A stretch of 16,219 nt of DNA from CAYZYO01 sp964482585 (GCA_964482585.1 CAYZYO010000053.1:1-16219); one strand, 5' to 3'. Positions 6,620 through 14,157 are shown, numbered from the stretch's first letter. Notes: generated by a model from the letters alone, not told the origin. Program-made: numbers and translations.

Positions 6620-6719
6620 AAACTCTCAATTATAAAGAAATTTATGTTCTTAAATTACCATTATAATCGTATAAGTTCAAGTGTAATTACTGTTAATTTT
6701 ATTTTTTTCCATAATAGGA

Positions 6720-6734
6720 TATAATAATATTATT
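6720..6734 (+). promoter_or_regulatory. -10 box and palindromic operator candidate upstream of the MarR gene
   Basis: TATAAT (6720-6725) overlaps a perfect palindrome AATAATATTATT (6723-6734) about 60 nt before the MarR-family start. MarR proteins often bind such palindromes over their own promoters, so autoregulation is possible. The local sequence is very AT-rich and such palindromes arise by chance, and no clear -35 is present. Confidence 0.35.
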
Positions 6735-6794
6735 TAGATAAAATACTATTTAACGTAATATTTATTTTTAATTTAAAAGTAAGGGGTAAAAAAT

Positions 6795-7217
6795 ATGGCT
6801 AATTTAAATGATTTATTGTTTTTTAGTATTCGAGCAGCAATGAAAAAAATAGAGAAATGCCTGGGAAATCGATTGGGAAAACATGGGGTGAGTATTCCCC
6901 AGTCTTTTATACTATTATGCCTCCAGGAGAGAGATGGGATCACTCTAAAAGAGATAGGAAATAGAACTTTAATAGATAGCTCTTCAATGACGGTACTGGT
7001 AGATAAATTAGAAAAAGATAAACTGGTAGAAAGAAGGCTTGATCCAAATGATCGGAGAGCAATAAGAGTCTTTATCACTGTCAGGGGAAAGAATATGGCT
7101 GATGAAATTGAACAAATAGAATTTGATTTCAACTCCAGGCTGTACGACCTGCTTGGAGAAGGTAATCAAAAAGAATTTGTTCACGGTATAAATAATATCG
7201 TCAACCAGCTTAAATAA
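6795..7217 (+). CDS. MarR-family transcriptional regulator
   Basis: A 140-residue winged-helix regulator of normal MarR length. The DNA-binding core spans about residues 32-98. GITLKEIGNRTLIDSSSMTVLVDKLEKDKLVERR holds the helix-turn-helix, and DPNDRRAIRVFITVRG forms the wing, with the family D-x-R-x6-T pattern. N- and C-terminal helices would make the dimer. The ATG at 6795 has AAGGGG (6781-6786) 8 nt upstream. There is one cysteine near the N-terminus (C22) and one at C42; a redox role cannot be judged. It stands alone: trpS is divergent, and speD has its own promoter about 200 nt downstream. The target and ligand are unknown. Confidence 0.9.
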   Translation: MANLNDLLFFSIRAAMKKIEKCLGNRLGKHGVSIPQSFILLCLQERDGITLKEIGNRTLIDSSSMTVLVDKLEKDKLVERRLDPNDRRAIRVFITVRGKNMADEIEQIEFDFNSRLYDLLGEGNQKEFVHGINNIVNQLK

Positions 7218-7518
7218 GCTATTTTTAAAGACCTTTGTCCTTTGTAGTTACCAAAAAGTATAAATAAACATATTATGTTAGAGATTAATCAAATAGTATT
7301 CTTTAGAGAAATTGTTTTTTTGCTATTTTTTTTGCTATATAGAAAAATGGTTAATCTTTTTTATTATTATGTATTTATTAATTATTCATTTTAAACCATA
7401 ATATAGTTAAGTATATTTTTTCATTGACATGAAAACGATATATGCTAAAATGAATTCTGTTATGGAGAAAAAAGGGAGGTTTGAGAATTAAAAAAAAATT
7501 TGAAGGGGGGCGGCATTA
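7218..7518. other. 301-nt gap before speD
   Basis: AT-rich, with two T-runs in a tandem TTTTTTTGCTAT-like repeat (about 7315-7340). No convincing terminator for the MarR gene is seen. The speD promoter and leader occupy 7424-7518. Confidence 0.5.
7424..7451 (+). promoter_or_regulatory. Strong sigma-A-type promoter for speD
   Basis: A perfect TTGACA (7424-7429) and TAAAAT (7446-7451) are separated by 16 nt, with TG at 7443-7444 giving an extended -10. Transcription would start near 7458, about 60 nt before the speD start. Confidence 0.8.
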
Positions 7519-7899
7519 TTGCAGTCTTTGGGGCGACATGTTTTAGCCGAAGTATACGGATGTCGATTTGAGGTGTTGAATGATATTCAAAAAGTTGAGG
7601 ATATCATGGTAAATGCTGCTTTAGAGGCTGGTGCTGAAATTAGAGAGTTTGTATTTCACAAATTTAGTCCTCAAGGTGTAAGTGGAGTAGTCGTAATTTC
7701 AGAATCTCACCTTGCGATTCATACCTGGCCAGAACTGGGGTATGCAGCAGTAGATGTATTTACCTGTGGCGAAAAAGTTGATCCCTGGGATGCCTGCAAC
7801 TATTTAGCCGAAAAGTTTGGGGCAGATTATGTTAATGCTTCAGAGGTTAAAAGAGGATTGCGAGAGCGCTGGGAAGGACGTTTGGTGGCAAATATTTAG
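7519..7899 (+). CDS. speD: S-adenosylmethionine decarboxylase proenzyme
   Basis: A 126-residue class 1 (prokaryotic, short) AdoMet decarboxylase. It makes decarboxylated AdoMet, the aminopropyl donor for spermidine. The self-cleavage site is E62-S63 within SESHLAIHTWPE; the serine becomes the pyruvoyl cofactor. H68 and C83 match the conserved processing and catalytic His and Cys. The start is TTG at 7519, with GAAGGGGGG (7502-7510) 8 nt upstream. The strong promoter before it and the perfect terminator after it suggest it is transcribed alone. No spermidine synthase gene follows, although agmatinase, another polyamine gene, lies at the left edge of the window. Confidence 0.96.
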   Translation: MQSLGRHVLAEVYGCRFEVLNDIQKVEDIMVNAALEAGAEIREFVFHKFSPQGVSGVVVISESHLAIHTWPELGYAAVDVFTCGEKVDPWDACNYLAEKFGADYVNASEVKRGLRERWEGRLVANI

Positions 7900-7909
7900 G
7901 AGGGATACT

Positions 7910-7957
7910 ATTTTAGTAGACCGAAGTAACTTAATAGAAAAGTATTATGATAGTTAA
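7910..7957 (+). CDS. Possible 15-codon micro-ORF after speD
   Basis: Directly after the speD stop lies a strong AGGAGGG (7898-7904). Five nt later a frame begins with ATT (7910-7912) and encodes xLVDRSNLIEKYYDS, ending at TAA 7955-7957 at the base of the terminator. ATT is a rare start and no ATG, GTG or TTG is available in place. It may be a small peptide, the remnant of a deleted downstream polyamine gene, or chance. I cannot recognise the sequence. Confidence 0.2.
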   Translation: MLVDRSNLIEKYYDS

Positions 7958-7998
7958 GACCTTACTTGTGAAATATATGAAGTAAGGTCTAATTTTTT
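7957..7998 (+). terminator. Intrinsic terminator of speD
   Basis: A perfect 11-bp stem, AGACCTTACTT (7957-7967) with AAGTAAGGTCT (7980-7990), has a 12-nt loop and is followed by six T (7993-7998). Confidence 0.92.
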
Positions 7999-8183
7999 GG
8001 TTATTATAACTAACCCCCCCCTGCCCTTAAGGACACAACCACTTATGAAAACAAAAAGGTGATTAACCAAAGATGAGTACAGATTTTTTGGTTTTTATGT
8101 TAATAGGTATCTGGAACAATTATAATATTTTACCTTTAACTCTGTAGTTATCTCTAATTCTTATATTGTACCGTATCTTATAC

Positions 8184-8256
8184 TGTAGAGGCGACTTCAG
8201 TCGCCGACCAGCGGGAAATCAGATTATCAGGGCGGTGAATGAAGTCGCATCTATGG
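8184..8256. repeat. REP-like inverted pair with GCGACTTCA core
   Basis: The left copy (8184-8209) contains a perfect hairpin GGCGACT-TC-AGTCGCC (8190-8205). The right copy (8231-8256) is its imperfect inverse: read on the minus strand it has ATGCGACTTCATTC flanked by related bases. The two copies are about 20 nt apart and much richer in GC than the surroundings. This is the form of intergenic palindromic repeats (REP/BIME-like); the number of genome copies cannot be seen here. Confidence 0.6.
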
Positions 8257-8366
8257 TTCTATCCGGTTGTTCCGGTTTTACCAAAATGTTAGTGTGTGGC
8301 AAATTTATCTAAGTAAGGTGACTGCATTAAGCAGTTATTTTCGTACTAAAAAGACTTATTAATTTT

Positions 8367-8397
8367 TTGAGAAAAGTACTGCTTTTCAATATATAAT
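8367..8397 (+). promoter_or_regulatory. Possible promoter for the hepS-to-hepT operon
   Basis: TTGAGA (8367-8372) and a perfect TATAAT (8392-8397) are separated by 19 nt, slightly long for sigma-A. It would give a leader of about 125 nt before hepS. Confidence 0.4.
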
Positions 8398-8530
8398 ACA
8401 TATAAGAACATTTTTATTAGGGTGATTATCCGAATTATAAAAAAATTCAATAAGGCAGGATAAGGTTTGTTTCTGTCGAATGATAGAAGAGTATCATTAG
8501 TTTTAATTATCAGAGGGGAAATGATATTTA

Positions 8531-9283
8531 ATGATGTTTAATTTTGCAGGGGAGTTTAAACGTGAATTAATGGACATGGGGAAGATGTTCCAGGATAATA
8601 TATATCCATGGTGGGAGGATATATATATTTATATTAGAAGGTTAGATAACGATTTTACCTGGAATACACTTCCTATAGTGGTTTTAAGTATTTATAAATT
8701 TATAGGTATTGAGCGGAGTTTTTCTATTCAGATGGCCAATATATTTAAAATGGTATATTTCACTAACAGCATCCACGCTTATATAAAAGACGATACTGAA
8801 GGCCAGGAGTATAATCGGGAATTACAGTTTAACATTCTTATTGGCGATTATTTTTTTGGCAGAGTACTCAAACAGTTAAATGATTTAAGGGCAGATAAAC
8901 TGCTGCCATTATTTTCTAAATTGATTTGTGAAATAAATGAGGGCATGGTAATGAAACATAGATTAGGTGCTGCGGATAATGAAGTATTAGAGAAGACAAA
9001 GGCATCTTTTTATTCTACAGCATTTTTAACCGCAGCCGAGTTAACAGATATTGAAGGACAGGAAAAAGAACTATTGGCAAAACTGGGAAATAATATTGGA
9101 ATGGCCCTGGAACTGTTAAATGATAAGGCGCCTTTAGAAGATATATATGAATTTGTAGACTTTAGCGAACTTTTTTTTAAAGAGATTAATCAAAAAAGGA
9201 TGCTTACCAACAGCAATATGGAAAAACTGATTAAAGAACTGCATGATATTACTTATGGCATAGAAAAGGTTGTGGTTGTTTAG
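8531..9283 (+). CDS. hepS: Heptaprenyl diphosphate synthase component I-like subunit
   Basis: A 250-residue protein resembling Bacillus HepS (about 250 residues). HepS is the non-catalytic partner that with HepT makes the C35 menaquinone side chain. The identifying stretches are LQFNILIGDYFFGRVLKQL (99-116), like the LTVLAGDYFSG segment of HepS, and LICEINEGMV (131-140), like its IKEINE segment. It is an isoprenoid-synthase fold without the catalytic aspartate motifs: there is no D-D-x-x-D with flanking R-R-x-R-G, and the second motif position reads ALELLNDKA. The partner hepT lies four genes downstream. The start is ATG 8531 or 8534, with AGAGGGG about 12 nt upstream. The next gene begins 1 nt after the stop. 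The assignment is from remembered family patterns, without an alignment. Confidence 0.75.
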   Translation: MMFNFAGEFKRELMDMGKMFQDNIYPWWEDIYIYIRRLDNDFTWNTLPIVVLSIYKFIGIERSFSIQMANIFKMVYFTNSIHAYIKDDTEGQEYNRELQFNILIGDYFFGRVLKQLNDLRADKLLPLFSKLICEINEGMVMKHRLGAADNEVLEKTKASFYSTAFLTAAELTDIEGQEKELLAKLGNNIGMALELLNDKAPLEDIYEFVDFSELFFKEINQKRMLTNSNMEKLIKELHDITYGIEKVVVV

Positions 9284-9284
9284 T

Positions 9285-10733
9285 ATGGCCTATAAAGATT
9301 TATCTGAATTTATAGACGTTTTAGAAAAGGAAGGAGAATTAAAAAGAATCGATGTTGAAGTAGATGCTGATCTGGAAATAACTGAGATTACTGATAGAGT
9401 TAGTAAAAAATATGGGCCGGCTTTGCTTTTTGAAAATGTTAAAGGCTTTGATATACCAGTTCTTATTAATGCTTATGGAACTATGAAACGAATGGCTATG
9501 AGTCTTAAGGTGGCTCAATTAGATGATATTGCTTCTGATATTATGGAATTTATTGGTATAGCCGATAATGTGCCTGAATCTATTCTGGATAAAGTAAAGC
9601 TTATTCCCAAACTTGTTCAATTATCATCATTTTCTCCTAAAATAGTAAAGGATGGGCAGTGTCAAGAGATTATTGAAATGGAGCCATCTTTGAACAAGCT
9701 GCCGATTCTTAAATGCTGGCCGGGTGATGCCGGAAGATTTATTACCCTACCCCAGGTGTATACTAAAAATCCGCAAAATGGAAAAAGGAATGTAGGCATG
9801 TACCGCATGCAGGTTTATGATGATAAGACAACTGGTATGCACTGGCATATGCACCATGATGGTGCCCAAAATTATAGAATGAACTGCACGGATTCCCGGC
9901 TAACTGAAGTAGCAGTTGTCTTGGGAGGAGATCCAGCAGTCACTTATTCAGCAACAGCACCACTACCAGGGGATATTGATGAACTAATATTTGCTGGTTT
10001 TCTGAGAAAGAAACCGGTTGAATTAGTTAAGTGTAAGACTATAGATATGGAAGTTCCTGCAGATGCAGAAATAGTCATTGAAGGTTATGTTGATCCTTTG
10101 GAAAGAAGATTAGAGGGACCATTTGGGGATCACACGGGTTATTATTCTCTAGCAGATGAATACCCGGTTTTTCATGTAAAATGTATTACCCATAAAAAAA
10201 GACCGGTATATCCAACTACTATTGTAGGAAAACCTCCACAGGAAGATTGTTATTTGGCTTTAGCTACCGAGAGAATCTTTCTTCCCCTTCTTAAGTTCCA
10301 ATTACCGGAAGTTGTTGATATGCACTTACCAATGGAAGGTGTTTTCCATAACTGTGCTCTGGTATCAATTAAGAAAGCTTTTCCAGGGCATGCCAGAAAG
10401 ATTATGAGTTCATTATGGGGAATGGGACAGATGATGTTTGCTAAATTTATAATAGTTGTTGATGAAAACGTAGATGTCCAGGATGTTTCTGAAGTTATGT
10501 GGAAGGTATTTAATAATGTAGACCCTCGCCGGGACACGATGATAGTAGAAGGTCCCCTTGATGTACTTGATCATTCTGCTCCTTTGGCATTATATGGTTC
10601 CAAAATGGGGATTGATGCTACTAAGAAATGGAAGAGCGAAGGACATACCCGTGATTGGCCTGAAGATATTATCATGAGTAAAGAAATAATAGATTTAGTT
10701 AATAATAAGTGGAGTGAGTACAGGATTGACTAA
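9285..10733 (+). CDS. UbiD-family decarboxylase, probably menaquinone synthesis (MqnL-like)
   Basis: A 482-residue prenylated-FMN-dependent decarboxylase with the typical start MAYKDLSEFIDVLEKEGELK. Conserved blocks are NVGMYRMQ (169-176), the MHWHMHHDGA segment (185-194) and LEGPFGDHTGYY (276-287), which carries acidic active-site residues. The cofactor is made by a UbiX enzyme, encoded two genes later. With UbiA and UbiX beside it and hepS/hepT around it, the likely substrate is a prenylated aromatic acid of menaquinone synthesis, as for MqnL of the futalosine route. That is inference. ATG 9285 lies 1 nt after the hepS stop with a weak ribosome site (AAAAGG about 15 nt away). A TTG at 9276 is an alternative start; coupling to hepS translation is probable. 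Confidence 0.93.
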   Translation: MAYKDLSEFIDVLEKEGELKRIDVEVDADLEITEITDRVSKKYGPALLFENVKGFDIPVLINAYGTMKRMAMSLKVAQLDDIASDIMEFIGIADNVPESILDKVKLIPKLVQLSSFSPKIVKDGQCQEIIEMEPSLNKLPILKCWPGDAGRFITLPQVYTKNPQNGKRNVGMYRMQVYDDKTTGMHWHMHHDGAQNYRMNCTDSRLTEVAVVLGGDPAVTYSATAPLPGDIDELIFAGFLRKKPVELVKCKTIDMEVPADAEIVIEGYVDPLERRLEGPFGDHTGYYSLADEYPVFHVKCITHKKRPVYPTTIVGKPPQEDCYLALATERIFLPLLKFQLPEVVDMHLPMEGVFHNCALVSIKKAFPGHARKIMSSLWGMGQMMFAKFIIVVDENVDVQDVSEVMWKVFNNVDPRRDTMIVEGPLDVLDHSAPLALYGSKMGIDATKKWKSEGHTRDWPEDIIMSKEIIDLVNNKWSEYRID

Positions 10734-11574
10734 AATAAGGCTGTTTCTTAAAATGGTTGATTTTGAACATACCCTATTTGGACTGCCGTTTGCCTATCTG
10801 GGAGCATTTCTGGCATTTGGCGGCATACCCGGGATTAATCAATTGTTTTGGATAACTATGGCCATGATAAGTGCTCGTACTGCTGCATTATGTCTTAACC
10901 GCTTAATAGATAGAAAAATTGATAGGGCTAATCCCCGTACTTCTGATTGGATTCTTGCCCGGGATAAACTGCCGGCAGATAAGATCTGGTTTATGGTATT
11001 AATTTTTTTTGCTGTTCTGGTTTATTCTGCAGCCCAGCTTAATGTTCTTTGTTTAAAGCTGGCACCTTTAGCTGTAGTAATACTATGGGTTTATTCATAT
11101 ACCAAGAGATTTACCTGGTGGTGTCATCTTGTTTTAGGTTTAGCGATTGGAATTGGACCTGTAGGTGCCTGGTTCGGTATCACCGGCACCTTTGACCTGG
11201 AGCCCTTTGTCATAGGATTGGCAGTTGCCTGTTGGATTGCCGGATTTGATACTATGTATGCCTGCCAGGATATACATTTTGATAGAAAAAACAGGTTGTA
11301 TTCTATTCCAGCTCGTTTTGGGGAAAAAGGAGCCCTAATATTTTCGGCAGTTTTTCATGTTTTCACAGTAATATTCCTGTTATTAAATGGAATTATTTTG
11401 GATCTTGGCGGGTGGTATTATTCTGGGGTGATAATAGCTGGTTTAATTTTAGCTTATGAACATTCTCTAGTTAAACCAGGAAACCTGAGTAAGGTCAATT
11501 TTGCTTCATTTAAAATTAACCATTATGTAGGGTTAATGATTTTTATATTGTCAATTATTGACCTATTATTTTAA
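10726..11574 (+). CDS. UbiA-family prenyltransferase, probably menaquinone synthesis (MqnP-like)
   Basis: An integral membrane prenyltransferase, 282 residues from TTG 10726, with multiple hydrophobic segments. The two aspartate motifs that bind Mg-diphosphate are NRLIDRKID (58-66) and QDIHFD (181-186) followed by SIPARFG. It starts TKIRLFLKMVDFEHTLFGLP, as in the 4-hydroxybenzoate-polyprenyltransferase-like branch that includes MqnP. It would attach the heptaprenyl chain to an aromatic acid before UbiD decarboxylates it. GGAG at 10711-10714 is 11 nt before the TTG. A GTG at 10714 would add four residues but has no ribosome site. The gene overlaps the ubiD-like stop by 8 nt, indicating tight coupling. 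Whether the acceptor is a futalosine-route naphthoate or hydroxybenzoate cannot be told here. Confidence 0.92.
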   Translation: MTKIRLFLKMVDFEHTLFGLPFAYLGAFLAFGGIPGINQLFWITMAMISARTAALCLNRLIDRKIDRANPRTSDWILARDKLPADKIWFMVLIFFAVLVYSAAQLNVLCLKLAPLAVVILWVYSYTKRFTWWCHLVLGLAIGIGPVGAWFGITGTFDLEPFVIGLAVACWIAGFDTMYACQDIHFDRKNRLYSIPARFGEKGALIFSAVFHVFTVIFLLLNGIILDLGGWYYSGVIIAGLILAYEHSLVKPGNLSKVNFASFKINHYVGLMIFILSIIDLLF

Positions 11575-11644
11575 CAAATAAAACAAGTGGAATAATTAAA
11601 ATATAATATCGACGAGTTTGAAACAGGTTATTAGGAGGGTCTTT

Positions 11645-12223
11645 GTGAAAAGATATATTGTAGCTTTAACCGGTGCAAGTGGAATAATTTATGGTATCAG
11701 GTTGGTAGAAGAACTCCTGAAAGCTGGTTTTGAGGTTCATTTGATAGTTAGTGATCCAGCATGTACAGTTATAAAACAGGAACTCAACTGGAAATTGGAT
11801 GAAGAGGTTGAAGATACTTTCCGAAAACTTTTGCCGGGCAACCTTTATTTTTATAAGAACTATGATATAGGTGCCGGCATTGCCAGCGGATCGTTTTTAA
11901 CCGAGGCAATGATAGTAATCCCGTGTAGTATGTCCAGTATTTCTAATATTGCTCATGGGACTTCAAAAAATCTGGTAGAGCGTGCTGCAGATGTTATGTT
12001 AAAAGAAAAAAGACGGTTAATCGTAGTTCCAAGGGAAACACCATTAAGTTCTATTCACCTGAGGAATATGCTATTATTATCAGAAATGGGGGTTCATGTA
12101 GTGCCGGCTATGCCGGGTTTTTACCACCGGCCGCAGACTCTTGATGAAGTAGTTGATTTTGTTGTCGGAAAGGTAATGGATGCCATGAATATACCACATA
12201 GTCTTTTCCAGCGTTATAAATAA
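11645..12223 (+). CDS. ubiX: UbiX-family flavin prenyltransferase (MqnM-like)
   Basis: A 192-residue flavin prenyltransferase producing prenyl-FMN from FMN and dimethylallyl phosphate, the cofactor of UbiD enzymes. The N-terminal flavin-binding loop is LTGASGIIYG (8-17). Other family blocks are CSMSSISNIAHGTSKNLVERAADV and VPRETPLSSIHLRNM, and the C-terminal PAMPGFYHRPQTLDEVVDFVVG is the prenyl-phosphate-binding end. The start is GTG 11645, with AGGAGGG (11633-11639) 5 nt upstream. An in-frame TTG at 11618 would place that ribosome site inside the coding region. A 70-nt gap separates it from the ubiA-like gene; a TATAAT at about 11602-11607 has no clear -35. Confidence 0.95.
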   Translation: MKRYIVALTGASGIIYGIRLVEELLKAGFEVHLIVSDPACTVIKQELNWKLDEEVEDTFRKLLPGNLYFYKNYDIGAGIASGSFLTEAMIVIPCSMSSISNIAHGTSKNLVERAADVMLKEKRRLIVVPRETPLSSIHLRNMLLLSEMGVHVVPAMPGFYHRPQTLDEVVDFVVGKVMDAMNIPHSLFQRYK

Positions 12224-12290
12224 TATTTATTGTTGGAATTAAATGATTCAGCTAATATAATTAGTTAGATGTTTGTTTAAGGGGAAGAAT

Positions 12291-13262
12291 ATGCTTAATT
12301 TTGATTTCACCAGACCAATAGCTAAGGAACTTAACCTGGTTGAAGCAAAACTTACAGAGAATGTAGACAGCAAACTGAGTTTACTAAATGAGGCTTCAAA
12401 TCATCTGATTAAGGCTGGAGGCAAGAGAATGCGTCCTGCATTTGCCTTACTGTCAGCCAAGTTTTTTAAAGATGATTTGCAAGAGATAATTCCTCTTGCA
12501 GTTGCTCTTGAACTTGTGCATATGGCTACATTAGTTCATGATGATGTTATTGACAACTCGCAAACCCGGCGGGGAAGAGATACCGTAAATAAGACCTGGG
12601 GAAACAGGATGTCCATTTATTCTGGAAACTATATCTTCGCCCGCTCGTTATCTCTAATTGCTGCTTATGAAAGAAGTGATGTTATTGAAGTTATGGCTGA
12701 TGCCAGTACAAAGATCTGCGAAGGCGAGATAATTCAAATGCTCAGCTGCTATAATGTAGAGTTAGGATTAAAAAATTATCTGCGGCGTATTGAACGTAAA
12801 ACCGCCTTGTTGATTTCATTAAGCTGTCAATTGGGGGCTATGCTTTGTAATAATGCCAGTAAGAACGATATAAATGCTCTCAGGTTGTACGGGTATTATC
12901 TTGGTATGGCCTTTCAGATTACTGACGATATATTAGATTTTACTGCTGATGAAAAAGTTCTGGGTAAACCGGCAGGTAGTGATATCAGGCAGGGAGTAAT
13001 TACCTTGCCTGTTCTATATGCCTTAAAGAATGACAAGCACAATAAGGAACTTGCAAATCTAATTAGATCACCTGAATTATGTGTCAGTGCTGCGGAGAGA
13101 ATCATTGATATTATCGTTAATTCAGGCGGTATTGAGTATGCGTATAATGTTACTGCTCGTTTTGTCTATAAGGCCCAAAGGCAATTGGAACCCTTACCGG
13201 ATGTAGCGATAAAAAGTACTCTTTTATATATGACAGACTTTATTCAGGAAAGGGCTTTTTAG
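12291..13262 (+). CDS. hepT: Polyprenyl (heptaprenyl) diphosphate synthase catalytic subunit
   Basis: A 323-residue trans-prenyltransferase elongating farnesyl-type diphosphates with IPP. It has GGKRMRP (43-49), the first Asp motif LVHDDVID (82-88 with D84, D85, D88) followed by RRGRD, and the second Asp motif DDILD (212-216). Small residues before the first motif (HMATLVHDD) fit a long-chain product. The usual GD-Y of the LAGDYLFA block reads SGNYIFA (111-117), with Asn in place of Asp. The start is ATG 12291 with AAGGGG (12279-12284) 6 nt upstream; an upstream in-frame TTG at 12273 is less likely. Pairing with the HepS-like subunit at 8531 suggests the heptaprenyl product. Both flank the UbiD/A/X genes, in the position that menG holds in the Bacillus hepS-menG-hepT cluster. 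Confidence 0.94.
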   Translation: MLNFDFTRPIAKELNLVEAKLTENVDSKLSLLNEASNHLIKAGGKRMRPAFALLSAKFFKDDLQEIIPLAVALELVHMATLVHDDVIDNSQTRRGRDTVNKTWGNRMSIYSGNYIFARSLSLIAAYERSDVIEVMADASTKICEGEIIQMLSCYNVELGLKNYLRRIERKTALLISLSCQLGAMLCNNASKNDINALRLYGYYLGMAFQITDDILDFTADEKVLGKPAGSDIRQGVITLPVLYALKNDKHNKELANLIRSPELCVSAAERIIDIIVNSGGIEYAYNVTARFVYKAQRQLEPLPDVAIKSTLLYMTDFIQERAF

Positions 13263-13331
13263 ACTTAGTTTTATTAAAAAATTTTATCTTTTATATATTG
13301 ACTCTGTTACACTACTTTTAGGAGGGAAACA

Positions 13332-14087
13332 GTGGGTTTACGTGATTTATCACCCGAACAAAAACAGACTTTAATTGAGCACCTGGAAGAACTGCGTAAA
13401 TCATTAATTATAAGTGTCATTGCCGTTACCATTGCCGCTATTTTTGGTTTTTACTACAATGAACAAATACTTGCAATTATCGTTTCTCCCTTAACATCAT
13501 TAAATGAAGAGTTGATAGTCACCGGGGTTACCGAGGCATTTTTTGTTAAATTAAAACTGGCTATTTTTGCAGGTTTTATTATAGCTTTCCCCATTATTGT
13601 ATGGGCTTTTTGGAGGTTTATTAAGCCGGCACTGTATCCCCATGAAAGAAAATATGTTTATATATTATTACCTATAAGTATCATCCTCTTTGCCAGTGGA
13701 GTACTATTTGCTTACTTTGGAATTTTGCAGCTGGTTCTAAAATTTTTTATCTATATTGCCGGTGATAGTTTAGATACTATGTTTAAGATTGACCAGTATG
13801 TTTCATTTGTAACCGCCTTTACATTACCTTTTGGAATCGTTTTCGAGCTTCCTATTGTAGTATTTTTCCTTACCAAGTTAGGTATTATAAAACATGAAAT
13901 GCTTTCTAAGAACAGGAAATATGCATTACTTATTATAGTTATATTAGCTGCTGCACTGACTCCAGGACCTGACCCGGTTTCCCAGATGATGATGGCGGGA
14001 CCGGTATATATTTTGTACGAAATAAGTGTTCTGGTTTCTAAATTTGCCAGGCCCAATAAAGAACGAACCCGGAATAAAGAGAGGTGA
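13332..14087 (+). CDS. tatC: Twin-arginine translocase subunit TatC
   Basis: A 251-residue membrane protein with about six hydrophobic segments, the core receptor for twin-arginine signal peptides. Family motifs are the N-terminal LIEHLEELRKSLIISV (15-30) and the periplasmic-loop block with the glutamate in VTEAFFVKLKLAIFAG. FWRFIKPALYPHERKYV and the late ALTPGPDPVSQMMMAGPVYILYE complete the pattern. The start is GTG 13332 with AGGAGGG (13320-13326) 5 nt upstream. The C-terminus ends in a basic tail (RPNKERTRNKER). It lies about 70 nt after hepT, in the same direction as the quinone genes and followed by tatA, so this genome uses at least a minimal TatA-TatC system. Confidence 0.97.
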   Translation: MGLRDLSPEQKQTLIEHLEELRKSLIISVIAVTIAAIFGFYYNEQILAIIVSPLTSLNEELIVTGVTEAFFVKLKLAIFAGFIIAFPIIVWAFWRFIKPALYPHERKYVYILLPISIILFASGVLFAYFGILQLVLKFFIYIAGDSLDTMFKIDQYVSFVTAFTLPFGIVFELPIVVFFLTKLGIIKHEMLSKNRKYALLIIVILAAALTPGPDPVSQMMMAGPVYILYEISVLVSKFARPNKERTRNKER

Positions 14088-14117
14088 GATTAGTCATTAT
14101 AAGAGATCTATAAGGTG

Positions 14118-14157
14118 ATTATGTTCTCTTTACAAAAGAAGAGCTTTTTGTCATAAT
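14118..14157 (+). other. Hairpin between tatC and tatA
   Basis: Within the 136-nt tatC-tatA gap, CTCTT (14126-14130) pairs with AAGAG (14139-14143) and is followed by five T. An outer ATTATG (14118-14123) pairs with CATAAT (14152-14157). It could be a weak terminator or processing hairpin that sets different tatC and tatA levels; the stem is short. Confidence 0.3.

Larger units (their letters stand above)
5991..6794. other. 804-nt gap between divergent trpS and marR genes
   Basis: No gene is seen. The trpS side (5991-6604) is a leader with the T-box-like element and about 330 nt of further untranslated sequence holding several TGGGTAAA motifs. Two small hairpins are also visible: GTGGA/TCCAC (6302-6318), and CTCTG/CAGAG around 6514-6532. 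The marR side (6620-6794) is very AT-rich, with a TATAAT at 6720-6725 overlapped by a 12-bp palindrome. Confidence 0.6.
7999..8530. other. 532-nt gap before hepS
   Basis: No gene is seen. The gap contains an inverted pair of GCGACTTCA repeats (8184-8256), a small hairpin ACTGC/GCAGT (8321-8335), a possible promoter (8367-8397), and a hairpin AATGATA/TATCATT (8479-8498) shortly before the hepS ribosome site. Confidence 0.55.

Noticed and set aside
8531..9283. HepS-like gene as a decayed pseudogene of hepT
   Set aside because: The frame is intact, of HepS length, and keeps the HepS-type GDYF and EINE blocks, so a functional non-catalytic subunit is more likely than decay.
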